From the NCBI RefSeq assembly GCF_030548295.1, contig NZ_JAUOSB010000007.1, positions 102,673 through 166,672 of the forward strand: a stretch of DNA of 64,000 bases. Direction: 5' to 3'. Origin of the DNA: Wenyingzhuangia sp. 2_MG-2023 (GTDB lineage Bacteria > Bacteroidota > Bacteroidia > Flavobacteriales > Flavobacteriaceae). Below the pieces are notes generated by a model, which saw only the letters and a list, made by a program, of their open reading frames with translations, ran no database searches and was not told the origin of the DNA. Positions 27,816 through 36,743 of this stretch are shown here, one piece after another. Both the position numbers and the translations under genes were made by a program. How positions within the stretch are numbered: the first letter of the stretch is position 1; the number at the start of each line of letters is the position of its first letter.

Positions 27816-28811
27816 TTATGAGTTATAAGCCCATTTTAAGTATATAGCCCCCCATGTAAAACCTCCTCCAAAAGCAGCAAACACAATATTGTCTCCTTTT
27901 TTCAATTGTTTTTCATAGTCTGCTAATAATAAAGGTAATGTACCAGATGTTGTATTTCCATAATTTTGGATATTCATCATTACCTTTTCTTTATTCAATT
28001 CTATTCTGTTTGCTGTAGCTTCAATAATTCTCTTATTTGCCTGATGTGCAGCCAACCAATCTACATCTTCATTGGTTAAATTATTTCTTTCTAAAATTTT
28101 AACAGCAGCATTTGCCATGTTAGAAACAGCATATTTAAACACTGTACGACCTTCTTGTCTAATAAAGTGTTGCTTATTGTCTATTGTTTCATGAGTAGCA
28201 GGGTTTAAAGAACCTCCTGCTTCCATTAACAAAAACTCTCTACCAACTCCATCACTTCTTAAGTATTCGTCTTGCAATCCTAATCCTTCTTGATTTGGTT
28301 CCATCAACGCAGCTCCTGCCCCATCACCAAAAATGATACAGGTAGCTCTGTCTTTATAATCTATAATAGAAGACATTTTGTCTGCTCCAATTATCAATAC
28401 TTTTTTGTACCTACCAGACTCAACATAAGCAGCTGCAGTAGACATTGCATACAAAAAACTAGAACAGGCCGCTTGCAAATCATAACCAAAGGCATTTACA
28501 GCACCAATTTTTGTAGCTACAAACACTGCAGTAGATGCAACGTTCATGTCTGGAGTTACTGTTCCTACAATCACCAAGTCTATTTCTTTAGGATCTAATC
28601 CTTTTTTTTGAATTAAATCTTCGGCAGCTTTGATGGCTAAGTACGATGTTGGCTTGTCTTTATCTTTTAATATTCTACGTTCTTTAATACCTGTACGCGT
28701 TGTAATCCACTCGTCATTTGTATCTACTATGGTTTCTAATTCTTGATTAGTCAATACATAATCAGGTACATATTTTCCAACAGCTGTAATCGCAGCGTTT
28801 ATTTTTGCCAT
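27816..28811 (-). CDS. fabH: 3-oxoacyl-ACP synthase III (FabH)
   Basis: This 331-residue thiolase-fold enzyme starts fatty-acid synthesis by condensing an acyl-CoA with malonyl-ACP. The catalytic triad is visible: Cys116 in DLQAACSSFLYA, His in WLAAHQANKRI, and Asn in NYGNTTSGTLPL. Arg36-region DEWITTRTGIKERR and the C-terminal GGGFTWGAIYLKW are also canonical. It follows rpmF after about 166 bp and precedes accB. Confidence 0.96.
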   Translation of the reverse strand: MAKINAAITAVGKYVPDYVLTNQELETIVDTNDEWITTRTGIKERRILKDKDKPTSYLAIKAAEDLIQKKGLDPKEIDLVIVGTVTPDMNVASTAVFVATKIGAVNAFGYDLQAACSSFLYAMSTAAAYVESGRYKKVLIIGADKMSSIIDYKDRATCIIFGDGAGAALMEPNQEGLGLQDEYLRSDGVGREFLLMEAGGSLNPATHETIDNKQHFIRQEGRTVFKYAVSNMANAAVKILERNNLTNEDVDWLAAHQANKRIIEATANRIELNKEKVMMNIQNYGNTTSGTLPLLLADYEKQLKKGDNIVFAAFGGGFTWGAIYLKWAYNS

Positions 28812-28925
28812 AAAATGATTGTTAAGAAATCTTTAAACAATATTGAGAGCCAAAGTAATAAAATTTATTTCTAAAAGTTCATTAAAAAAACTCCTTTTTT
28901 TGCTCAGTTTGGTTGAATTTAACAA

Positions 28926-28952
28926 AGAAACCCTCATAAAATGAGGGTTTAA
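28926..28952 (-). terminator. Hairpin after rpmF
   Basis: Stem AAACCCTCA / TGAGGGTTT with a TAAAA loop, between rpmF and fabH on the minus strand. The downstream flank is only modestly T-rich, so partial attenuation is possible. Confidence 0.7.
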
Positions 28953-28977
28953 TATCAAAAGTTATAGAAAGACTATA

Positions 28978-29172
28978 TTATGCTTCTGCTTCTGTAGCAT
29001 CGATTACAACTTGTCCTCTATAATATAATTTTCCTTCGTTCCAGTGAGCTCTGTGATACAAGTGTGCTTCTCCAGTAGTTGGATCTACAGCAACTTGAGG
29101 AGCTACAGCTTTGTAATGAGTTCTTCTTTTATCTCTTCTTGTTTTTGAGATTTTTCTCTTTGGATGTGCCAT
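28978..29172 (-). CDS. rpmF: Ribosomal protein L32
   Basis: This 64-residue protein has the L32 start [20 protein letters not shown], followed by the [11 protein letters not shown] region. The zinc-binding cysteines of many L32 proteins are missing (no Cys), as in other zinc-independent C- types. It is 12 bp after the DUF177 gene, the classic conserved pair. Confidence 0.95.
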   Translation of the reverse strand: MAHPKRKISKTRRDKRRTHYKAVAPQVAVDPTTGEAHLYHRAHWNEGKLYYRGQVVIDATEAEA

Positions 29173-29184
29173 TGCTATAAATTT

Positions 29185-29709
29185 TTATTTTTTATCTAAT
29201 AATTGTTTTAATTGATCCCATCTTGGATCAGAACTTTCTTTTTTCTTTGATTCCTTTTTCAGTTTTTTTTCTAATTCTTCTACCCCTTTAATTTCTTTTG
29301 AAGAAACTCCAGGCTTTACTCTCTTCTGAGGTACGGACAACACTATCAATTCATAAATATATTGTTGTACTTCTACTTGATAAGCTCCCTGAGGAAGAAT
29401 TAACAAATCCTCTAATTCGTTGTTAAAAGTTTCTCCAAACTTAACCACCAACGATAAAGAACCGTTTACTTCCATATCAAAGTCTTCTCCTGTAACATCG
29501 CATGGAACTCTTACAGTACCATTCGCTACAAATTCCAACTCCATAAAAGTGATTTTTTTAGTTAGCTCTAAACCTACTTTAAAATCCACTTCTCCATACT
29601 CATCAAATTCAAAAGCATCAAAGAACTTTTTATCTATCTGAAAATCAAAATGGTGTTTTCCTTCTTTCAATCCTACAAAAGGAATCTTATATTCTTTAAA
29701 AGGTTTCAT
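29185..29709 (-). CDS. DUF177 (YceD-like) protein
   Basis: This 174-residue protein is of the YceD/DUF177 family, linked to 23S rRNA accumulation and almost always encoded before rpmF. Visible traits are the beta-rich N-terminal domain, GTVRVPCDVTGEDFDMEVNG with one Cys, and a C-terminal Lys-rich tail ending in DPRWDQLKQLLDKK, the usual YceD ending. It lies 12 bp upstream of rpmF and 72 bp after pdxA. Confidence 0.9.
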   Translation of the reverse strand: MKPFKEYKIPFVGLKEGKHHFDFQIDKKFFDAFEFDEYGEVDFKVGLELTKKITFMELEFVANGTVRVPCDVTGEDFDMEVNGSLSLVVKFGETFNNELEDLLILPQGAYQVEVQQYIYELIVLSVPQKRVKPGVSSKEIKGVEELEKKLKKESKKKESSDPRWDQLKQLLDKK

Positions 29710-29781
29710 CTTAAAACATCAATTTGAGCCCGCGAAGATATAAAAACATTTTATTGATTCAAAACCTAAAGTGTTAATTTA

Positions 29782-30819
29782 TTACTTTTTAACTTTTAAA
29801 CTGTTTTCAGTTAGTCCTAGATACTCTTTTCTTTTATTTGCGATAAAAATACCCTTTTCTAAAGCCTCCTTAAAAGAAGACTCATTTGCCATTCCTTTTC
29901 CAGCCAAATCAAATGCGGTTCCATGATCTGGAGATACTCTTACTTTTTTTAACCCAGCAGTAAAATTGACTCCTTTCCCAAACGAAACGGCTTTAAAACC
30001 TACCAATCCTTGATCGTGATACATAGAAATCACTCCATCAAATTTTAAATAAGTTTGATTTCCAAAAAAACCATCCGCAGCATAAGGTCCATACACCAAC
30101 TTTCCTTTTTCTTGATATTCTTCTAATAATGGACGAATCAACTCATCATCTTCTTTTCCAATCACACCATGATCTCCACAATGAGGATTCAATCCCAAAA
30201 CTGCTATTTTAGGTTTTGAAACACCAAAATCTTGCAATAATGATTGGTACATAATATCAATTTTCTTACTAATCAATTCTTTTGACAAACTACTTGAGAC
30301 TTCCGATACAGGAATATGTCCCGTTACCAATCCTATTTTAATTTCATCAGACATTAAAATCATCAAACTCTCTCCTTCTATTTTAGACTCTAAATACTCT
30401 GTGTGTCCTGGAAAATTAAATTCTTCTGACTGAATATTTTCTTTACTAATAGGTGCAGTTAACAATACATCTACATCTCCACTCACCAAAGCATTGGTTG
30501 CCGCCTCTAAAGACTCAAATGCTTTTTTTCCAGAATCTTCTGTAGGAACTCCTGGTTTTAGCTCCACAAAATCGTTCCATACGTTTACGACATTTAGCTT
30601 TCCTTTTTGAACTTTTGAAACATCTGAAATGTTATAAACAGGATAATTGTATTTCAACTCTTTTTTATAATAAGCAATAGATTTGTCTGAAGCAAAAACC
30701 ACAGGAGTACACAACTCATACATTCTCTTGTCTTCAAATGTTTTTAAAATCAATTCTATGCCTATTCCATTCAAATCTCCAACGGAAATTCCAACTTTTA
30801 TCGTATAATTATCTTCCAT
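29782..30819 (-). CDS. pdxA: 4-hydroxythreonine-4-phosphate dehydrogenase
   Basis: This 345-residue enzyme of pyridoxal-phosphate synthesis oxidises 4-phosphohydroxy-threonine with NAD. Key parts are KVGISVGDLNGIGIELI at the start, the metal-binding FPGHTEYLESK with His, GLNPHCGDHGVIGKED, and YHDQGLVGFK with His plus RVSPDHGTAFDLAGKG. The frame continues to 30852, but the ATG at 30819 (MEDNYTIKVGISVGD) fits the family. It is divergent from riboflavin synthase with only about 50 bp between them. Confidence 0.95.
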   Translation of the reverse strand: MEDNYTIKVGISVGDLNGIGIELILKTFEDKRMYELCTPVVFASDKSIAYYKKELKYNYPVYNISDVSKVQKGKLNVVNVWNDFVELKPGVPTEDSGKKAFESLEAATNALVSGDVDVLLTAPISKENIQSEEFNFPGHTEYLESKIEGESLMILMSDEIKIGLVTGHIPVSEVSSSLSKELISKKIDIMYQSLLQDFGVSKPKIAVLGLNPHCGDHGVIGKEDDELIRPLLEEYQEKGKLVYGPYAADGFFGNQTYLKFDGVISMYHDQGLVGFKAVSFGKGVNFTAGLKKVRVSPDHGTAFDLAGKGMANESSFKEALEKGIFIANKRKEYLGLTENSLKVKK

Positions 30820-30869
30820 TATGTAGTACTTTTGGGGTACGAAATTAGTCATTTAAAACAATATATATA

Positions 30870-31454
30870 ATGTTTACAGGAATTATTGAAACCAAGGGTG
30901 TTGTTAAAAACTTAACCACTGAAAACACTAATTTGCACATTACCGTATCCTCAGATATTACAAACCAATTAAAAATAGACCAAAGTGTAGCGCACAATGG
31001 AGTCTGTTTAACGGTTGTAAACATAGACCAAAACGAATATACTGTTACGGCTATTGCTGAAACTCTTGAAAAAACAAATCTAAACACATTACAACTAGAC
31101 GAAGAGGTTAATTTAGAAAGAGCCATGAAGTTAGGTGATCGGTTGGATGGACATATGGTACAAGGACATGTAGACCAGGTAGGAACTTGTACAAATATTG
31201 AGAACAAAGACGGAAGTTATATTTTCAGCTTTGAATACAATCAAAATTCAGGAAACATTACCATTGAAAAAGGTTCTATAACTATAGATGGTACAAGTTT
31301 AACGGTAGTAAATTCTGGTACAAATACTTTTAGCGTTGCTATTATTCCCTACACATTAGAACACACTCGTTTTAAAAACTACAAAGTTGGCACCATTGTA
31401 AACCTTGAGTTTGATGTTATTGGAAAATACGTAAAGAAAATATCCAACTTGTAA
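30870..31454 (+). CDS. ribE: Riboflavin synthase, alpha chain
   Basis: This 194-residue enzyme makes riboflavin from two molecules of 6,7-dimethyl-8-ribityllumazine. The protein is the usual internal duplication of two lumazine-binding barrels, with MFTGIIETKGVV at the start, SVAHNGVCLTVV in the first repeat, GHMVQGHVDQVG at the junction, and SITIDGTSLTVV in the second repeat. It is monocistronic, divergent from pdxA and followed by a strong terminator. Confidence 0.96.
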   Translation: MFTGIIETKGVVKNLTTENTNLHITVSSDITNQLKIDQSVAHNGVCLTVVNIDQNEYTVTAIAETLEKTNLNTLQLDEEVNLERAMKLGDRLDGHMVQGHVDQVGTCTNIENKDGSYIFSFEYNQNSGNITIEKGSITIDGTSLTVVNSGTNTFSVAIIPYTLEHTRFKNYKVGTIVNLEFDVIGKYVKKISNL

Positions 31455-31476
31455 CCTTTTTTAAACACCACATCAA

Positions 31477-31509
31477 AAAAGGGTCGCTTTATCTAAAAGC
31501 GACCCTTTT
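31477..31509. terminator. Terminator between ribE and the DPM-type glycosyltransferase
   Basis: Stem AAAAGGGTCGCTTT / AAAGCGACCCTTTT. It serves both convergent genes. Confidence 0.9.
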
Positions 31510-31532
31510 CTATTATTTTATACCCTTTTATC

Positions 31533-32282
31533 TTAACTAGCTGATAAGTTTAAAACACTATATGAAAACCAGATTGACAATAATTTGTAAGGAATTTGGA
31601 TTGCATCTTTCATACCCAATTTAGAATCGTCAACATGAACCCATCTTGTTAATGGTTGTTCATAAATTTTAGTCATTACTTCTTTAGATCCGTAGTATTC
31701 TTTCAGTCTAATAAAAATCTCCACATCAAACAACCAACGTGTTAAGAAAGTTCTTCCGTATGCAATGTTGATAATTTCTTTTTTGAATACTTTTGCTCCA
31801 CATTGAGTATCTTCAATTGGCAATCCTAAGATTAAAAACACAATTGATTTGATAATTTTAGAAAAAACATTTCTAAAAAAGTTTCTTTCTATTTCTCCCT
31901 CACCTTTTCCTCTAGATCCATAAACAAAAGTCAAATCTTCATTTGATTTTAATGTTTTTACCAAGTTTTTAAAATCTTCAAAATCTGTAGACAAATCTGC
32001 ATCAATAAAACCTACATAAGAAACATCCTCAAATTGTTGTAAGTATTTTACTCCCGATCTTACGGCTGCAGCTTTTCCTGCGTTTATTTTTACATCTATT
32101 ACACTAATGTTTTCTGGAGAACATTTTTCAACACTCTCTAAAACCTCTAAGGTATTATCTGAGCTTCCATCGTTTACAAAACAAATATGAAAATCGTTAT
32201 GGTTATTTGCAAATTCAGCAAATGCTTTTGTATTTAATCTTTTAGCTTCGTTGTAACATGGTATGATAATTCCCGTTTTCAT
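31533..32282 (-). CDS. GT2 glycosyltransferase, polyprenyl-phosphate-sugar synthase type
   Basis: This 249-residue GT-A enzyme has IIIPCYNEAKRLNT at the start, CFVNDGSSDNTLEVL, the DxD in GFIDADLSTDFEDF, and VYGSRGKGEGEIERNFFRN, all as in DolP-glucose or DolP-mannose synthases. The C-terminal half keeps the acceptor-loop TQCGAKVFKKE. It would build a polyprenyl-linked sugar for the divergent 1027-residue membrane protein. The start codon lies 174 bp from that gene. Confidence 0.87.
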   Translation of the reverse strand: MKTGIIIPCYNEAKRLNTKAFAEFANNHNDFHICFVNDGSSDNTLEVLESVEKCSPENISVIDVKINAGKAAAVRSGVKYLQQFEDVSYVGFIDADLSTDFEDFKNLVKTLKSNEDLTFVYGSRGKGEGEIERNFFRNVFSKIIKSIVFLILGLPIEDTQCGAKVFKKEIINIAYGRTFLTRWLFDVEIFIRLKEYYGSKEVMTKIYEQPLTRWVHVDDSKLGMKDAIQIPYKLLSIWFSYSVLNLSAS

Positions 32283-32387
32283 GACTGATAGTTTTTAATT
32301 ATACCCCAAAATTACTTCACTAACGAGTCTGTTTTTTAGCATTTTAGATTAGACGGGGACTCCTTCCGTTGAATGTCAGAAAACCTC

Positions 32388-32405
32388 CGATAAAACCTTT
32401 TATCG
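32388..32405. promoter_or_regulatory. Perfect palindrome in front of the 1027-residue membrane protein gene
   Basis: CGATAAAA-CC-TTTTATCG is a perfect 8-2-8 palindrome. About 17 bp downstream TATCTTTA (near 32422) resembles a TAnnTTTG -7 box, so the palindrome sits in the -30 region and may be an operator. A CCGTT at 32366 and AACGG at 32434 flank it. Confidence 0.4.
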
Positions 32406-32456
32406 ATACAAAACAATATTATATCTTTAGATGAACGGAGAGACGACTGACAGTAC

Positions 32457-35400
32457 ATGAAACAAAGCACAAACAAATACCTTATTACCGCCCTTTTAAT
32501 TGGGTTGATTTTTCATGGATCCGCTATGTTCTTTACATTAGAGAACACGTACGATGCACTTATTCATTTGTTTTTTGCAGAGCATTACTCACAAAGTTGG
32601 TTTGAACCGTGGAACTTTAAATGGTACACTGGATTCACCGTTATGAGTTATCCGCCATTGGTACATCAAACCATTGCCTTGTTATCTTTTATAGGAGGCT
32701 TAAAATTTGGGCTGTTCTCACTAGCTTTAGTTGCTGTTGTGTTGTACATCACGGGAGTATATCGTTTTTCTTTGCTGATTACCTCCAACAGATCTTCCGC
32801 AGGTTTTGCTGCAATTGTTGCTACCTTGTCATCTACCTTTATAGAAACTCTGCATCTGTTCGGTCAATTACCCAGCATTATAGGAGTCTCTATACTTTTA
32901 CACGCTTTGCCCGAAATCTATACTTGGCTTAAAAAAGGAGAACTCAAACATTTTTTTACTTCCATCTCTTTAATATCCGTTACAGTAACCTCTCATCATG
33001 TAACTCCTATTTTTGGAATGGTGTTTTTTATCTTTCCACTTATCGGAACCACTGTGATTGATCATGCTACTGAAAAAGCTGGAGGTATTAAAAACGTAAC
33101 TTTTTTAAACTTCTTAACAGGGTTGAAAGATTTACTACCAAGAATACTAGCCTTTGGTTTTTCTGCTCTGGCAATCATCATTGGTTGTTTGCTACCTTAT
33201 TGGATCAATTCTAAAAACAATCCCATCACACAAGTTCCAATTCCACACGGATCTAGAGATAGTTTTATAGAAGTTACTTCATCCGGCTTGGTTTTCTTTT
33301 TAATTCCATGGGGAGCTGTTTTATTTCTGCTACCATATATCTTTTACAGATACCACAGCAAACGTTTTATTTGTTTTGGAATTTCTTTATTCATGCTTAC
33401 TTTGTTAGGTACTGGTGGAACAACTCCACTGCCTAAAATTATTTTGGGAGAAAATGCCTTCAACATCTTAACCCTTGACAGATTTACACTTTGGGCAGCC
33501 ATCATGTCGCTACCCATGGTGGGAGAATTTATTTATAGATTTGCACAAACCGACTTAAAAGAACGAGTTCAGAAATCTTTTGGATCTTTATTTCACAGAA
33601 TTAGCGGTGCATTTTTAGCCATTGCTTTTCTTTTCATGGCCATTTTCACAATTAGTCTTGGATATTTTAGACCTTCTCAGCCTCAAAAAATAAAAATTCT
33701 TCCTATTGTCAATTTCCTAAACCAAGATCAACATGATCAATGGAGATATTTGACTTTGGGCTTTGGAGATCAAATGGCTTGGCTGTCTGCAAACACAAAA
33801 GCCTTAACGGTTGATGGAAATTATCACTCTGCCAGAAGACTGCCTGAATTAACAACAAGAGCTATTGAACGACTGGAAAATTCAAAATTTAAAGGAATTG
33901 AGGGAATTGGCTCTTTGCAACAATTTTTAACCGTTCCGGAAAAATACAATTTGAAATATATTTTTTCCAACGATAAATTCTACGATCCTATTTTGTATTT
34001 CTGTGGATGGCAACGACTAAGACAATTAGAAAACGGAATCATGGTCTGGGAAAAACTGAACATTCCTCCCATTAGTGTTATATTACCTAGGATTGATGTA
34101 GCCACTTGGCAAAAAATTCATTGGGGAACAGTTCCGCTACTCACTGTTATTTTTGCTTTTCTAATCAACATAAGAAGTGTACTGACCAGAACTCTAAAAA
34201 CAAAAAAATCCACAAACCTTGTTTACATCAAAAACTCCTACATTGCCCATAAAATACCCCGTGGATTGCTTTATATTTTACAAGGATGGGCTGTACTAAT
34301 TCTAATTATTGTTGGGATTACTTGTTATTCTTTTTACATTAAAAATGATTCTCAAAAAACTCCAGAAAACGCAATATTATCTTATTATGATGCACTAGAT
34401 TTTAAACGTTTTGAAAAAGCCCACAAACTCATCAATCCTAATTCTAAAATTTCTATTGCACAATACATGTTGCAAATAGCGGTTACAGATGGACTTTTAA
34501 GCTCTTATGCTAAAATGGATGAAATTGATATTGACTTTATAAACAGAACAGACAGTACTGCTACCATTAAAGTAAAAACCAAATGGATTACTGCTCTAGA
34601 AAAAATTCAAGACAGTACTTTTAAAAAACTCGTTAAAATCGATAACAAATGGTATGTAGACCCTGAAAAAACCAACACAGACTTACCTCCAGATCAATTA
34701 TTTGTAGAGAATATTCCTAAATTTTTCAACCAAGGAAGACGACGAATAACAACTGAGCAAACGTATCATGAAGATATTTTGAAACAACCTGTTTTGGAAG
34801 TTCTAAATGCAAAATTGATCAAACACAATGGCAAATACTCCATTATTGGAGAAATTCAGAACATAGACAATGTACCCGCTGACGTAGTATTAAAAGGAAC
34901 TCTGTACAATGAAAATAGTATTCAACTGGCTAGCTACAATGCCAAAGATCAAATAAAACACAAGTTACTACCCAAAGAAACCACTTCTTTTAAAATAGAT
35001 TTTGAGGGAATTGCTTGGCTAAATCCTAAAGAGAATGCTCCAAAAACTTTCAACCCTGATGAGTTTACAGAAATAAATTTTAAAGAACAACCTTCTAAAT
35101 TCAACTTGCAAGCTGCTGGAAATGTATCTGGTTCTGATTTGTATAAAAAAGTTGCGCTATCAGATTTAAAATTTGAGAAAGATGCTATCTCAGGTTCTTT
35201 ATTTAACAGTGGGATTAGGCAATCTACCATACCTCAACTTATCATTACTTATTATGATGAAAATAGACGACCTGTTTTTGTAGACGATATTTATGTAATT
35301 GAAGGAGTTAGACAACAACGCAAACATTTTTTTAAGTATCCTATTTCTCAAAAACCGACAGAAGTGATCAATGAAAGTATGGAAAATTGTTTTGTAAACG

Positions 35401-35540
35401 GATTGCCCAACAAAGCTATTTCAAGTGTTATTAGCAAGCAACGTTTGAATCAAACCAATTTCAACTTGCAAAAAATACAACACCCAAACTATTCTTTTGT
35501 CAAAATAGAAATCAACAATTACACAGGAGTTCCCTACTAA
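32457..35540 (+). CDS. Large polytopic membrane protein, PTPS-related/GT-C-like, with periplasmic C-terminal domain
   Basis: The 1027 residues split into an N-terminal membrane half and a soluble half. The membrane half has about twelve helices and an early acidic loop LENTYDALIHLFFAEHYS, as in the 6-pyruvoyl-tetrahydropterin-synthase-related GT-C-like family. The soluble part (about residues 640-1027) follows two further helices near 552 and 610. It holds an NTF2-like segment (ENAILSYYDALDFKRFEKAHK) and a FxLYD-like beta domain (AKLIKHNGKYSIIGEIQN). Such membrane proteins are thought to transfer lipid-linked sugars. The stop directly precedes the ATG of the next gene, so they are coupled. 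The exact reaction is unknown. Confidence 0.75.
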   Translation: MKQSTNKYLITALLIGLIFHGSAMFFTLENTYDALIHLFFAEHYSQSWFEPWNFKWYTGFTVMSYPPLVHQTIALLSFIGGLKFGLFSLALVAVVLYITGVYRFSLLITSNRSSAGFAAIVATLSSTFIETLHLFGQLPSIIGVSILLHALPEIYTWLKKGELKHFFTSISLISVTVTSHHVTPIFGMVFFIFPLIGTTVIDHATEKAGGIKNVTFLNFLTGLKDLLPRILAFGFSALAIIIGCLLPYWINSKNNPITQVPIPHGSRDSFIEVTSSGLVFFLIPWGAVLFLLPYIFYRYHSKRFICFGISLFMLTLLGTGGTTPLPKIILGENAFNILTLDRFTLWAAIMSLPMVGEFIYRFAQTDLKERVQKSFGSLFHRISGAFLAIAFLFMAIFTISLGYFRPSQPQKIKILPIVNFLNQDQHDQWRYLTLGFGDQMAWLSANTKALTVDGNYHSARRLPELTTRAIERLENSKFKGIEGIGSLQQFLTVPEKYNLKYIFSNDKFYDPILYFCGWQRLRQLENGIMVWEKLNIPPISVILPRIDVATWQKIHWGTVPLLTVIFAFLINIRSVLTRTLKTKKSTNLVYIKNSYIAHKIPRGLLYILQGWAVLILIIVGITCYSFYIKNDSQKTPENAILSYYDALDFKRFEKAHKLINPNSKISIAQYMLQIAVTDGLLSSYAKMDEIDIDFINRTDSTATIKVKTKWITALEKIQDSTFKKLVKIDNKWYVDPEKTNTDLPPDQLFVENIPKFFNQGRRRITTEQTYHEDILKQPVLEVLNAKLIKHNGKYSIIGEIQNIDNVPADVVLKGTLYNENSIQLASYNAKDQIKHKLLPKETTSFKIDFEGIAWLNPKENAPKTFNPDEFTEINFKEQPSKFNLQAAGNVSGSDLYKKVALSDLKFEKDAISGSLFNSGIRQSTIPQLIITYYDENRRPVFVDDIYVIEGVRQQRKHFFKYPISQKPTEVINESMENCFVNGLPNKAISSVISKQRLNQTNFNLQKIQHPNYSFVKIEINNYTGVPY

Positions 35541-36743
35541 ATGAAACAATTTATCCTACATATCGTCTTTTTACTATTCTTTATTCAGGGCACCACAGCT
35601 CAAAATAAAAAGATGTCTTTATTAACCGACCAAACAGAATATTTTGCAGGACAAAACATTGTGCTTCAATTTAAGAACATGCCTAAACCTGAAACCGCTT
35701 TGTACTGCAACAATAGTTACACCAACACACTTGTTTATCCAACAACCAAAAACAACATAACTAGTTATACTTTCCCTGATTTTATCATTCAAAAATCAGG
35801 ATCAGTTCACTGGCAACTCACTCAGCAACTTTCCAATACAAAAGGAGCCATTTTAATACAGCCAAACCCACAAACTTCTGCCATAGAAACCTATTTAGGA
35901 CCTCCAAGCATTCAAGTAGGAAATGAAGAAGTAGCCATGCTGGTCACTATTCCAACAGACAGCCTAAACAATCCTGTTGCTAAAAATACTCCTATTCTAA
36001 TTCACAAAAAACACAACAACCAAAACACAACAACTAAATTGCTGTTTGACGGAATGTTCGCGTATCAATACATTACTGGAGGTATAAAAACAGGAAGAGC
36101 TCTTATCAGCTCTGAATGCATGACGTTAAACTCCAAAGAATATAGCCTGGAAATTGTTCCTGCTGCTCCTGATAATTTCACGATTTCTGCTAGTAGAATC
36201 CACAATTACGGAGACGGAAATCAAATCACCAACTTTAAAACAGCCGTTATTCAAGACCTATACCAAAACACAATTGCTGATGGAACTTTGGTAAAATTTA
36301 ACATCTTAAATAGATCTGGAAGTTTGTTGCAAACACAAGGAACTACTATCAATGGGGTGGCAACAGCTCAAATGATTCACCCTGACCACAGCGATGTATG
36401 GAAAGTACATGCTTTTGTTGATGGATTTTCTGAAAGTGATGTTATTGAATTAACTTTTCTAAGCGCTGTTAAAGATTACAACATTCGTTTTTCTAAAAAA
36501 GAAAAATCTATTGTAGTAGGTCCTTTTCAAAGTTTTATGAATCAAATATTACCCGATGGACTTATAGTAAAACTAGAATTGTATCAAAAAAATAATCCTC
36601 TAAAAATCCATCAAAAGACCACTCAGACAGAAAATGGTTTTGCTGTTTTTGATGTATCAACACTTTTAGAACCCAACACAAGCTATAGTGTAACTGTACA
36701 AGCGGCAGAAATTGACAAAACCTTACAAATTAACAACAAATGA
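35541..36743 (+). CDS. Secreted Ig-like-repeat protein of the exopolysaccharide locus
   Basis: This 400-residue protein has a signal peptide (MKQFILHIVFLLFFIQGTTA). It consists of beta-sandwich-like modules; the segment NFKTAVIQDLYQNTIADGT and its surroundings look like a bacterial Ig/invasin-type domain (alternation of VxDxxxNxxxDGTxV). No catalytic residues are evident. It begins at the base after the stop of the large membrane protein and overlaps the hydrolase gene by 4 bp. A scaffold or polymer-binding role in the periplasm is inference. Confidence 0.72.
   Translation: MKQFILHIVFLLFFIQGTTAQNKKMSLLTDQTEYFAGQNIVLQFKNMPKPETALYCNNSYTNTLVYPTTKNNITSYTFPDFIIQKSGSVHWQLTQQLSNTKGAILIQPNPQTSAIETYLGPPSIQVGNEEVAMLVTIPTDSLNNPVAKNTPILIHKKHNNQNTTTKLLFDGMFAYQYITGGIKTGRALISSECMTLNSKEYSLEIVPAAPDNFTISASRIHNYGDGNQITNFKTAVIQDLYQNTIADGTLVKFNILNRSGSLLQTQGTTINGVATAQMIHPDHSDVWKVHAFVDGFSESDVIELTFLSAVKDYNIRFSKKEKSIVVGPFQSFMNQILPDGLIVKLELYQKNNPLKIHQKTTQTENGFAVFDVSTLLEPNTSYSVTVQAAEIDKTLQINNK

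Noticed and set aside
30845..31207. 120-codon minus-strand frame across ribE
   Set aside because: Antisense shadow of riboflavin synthase; low-complexity Ser/Val/Thr-rich product.
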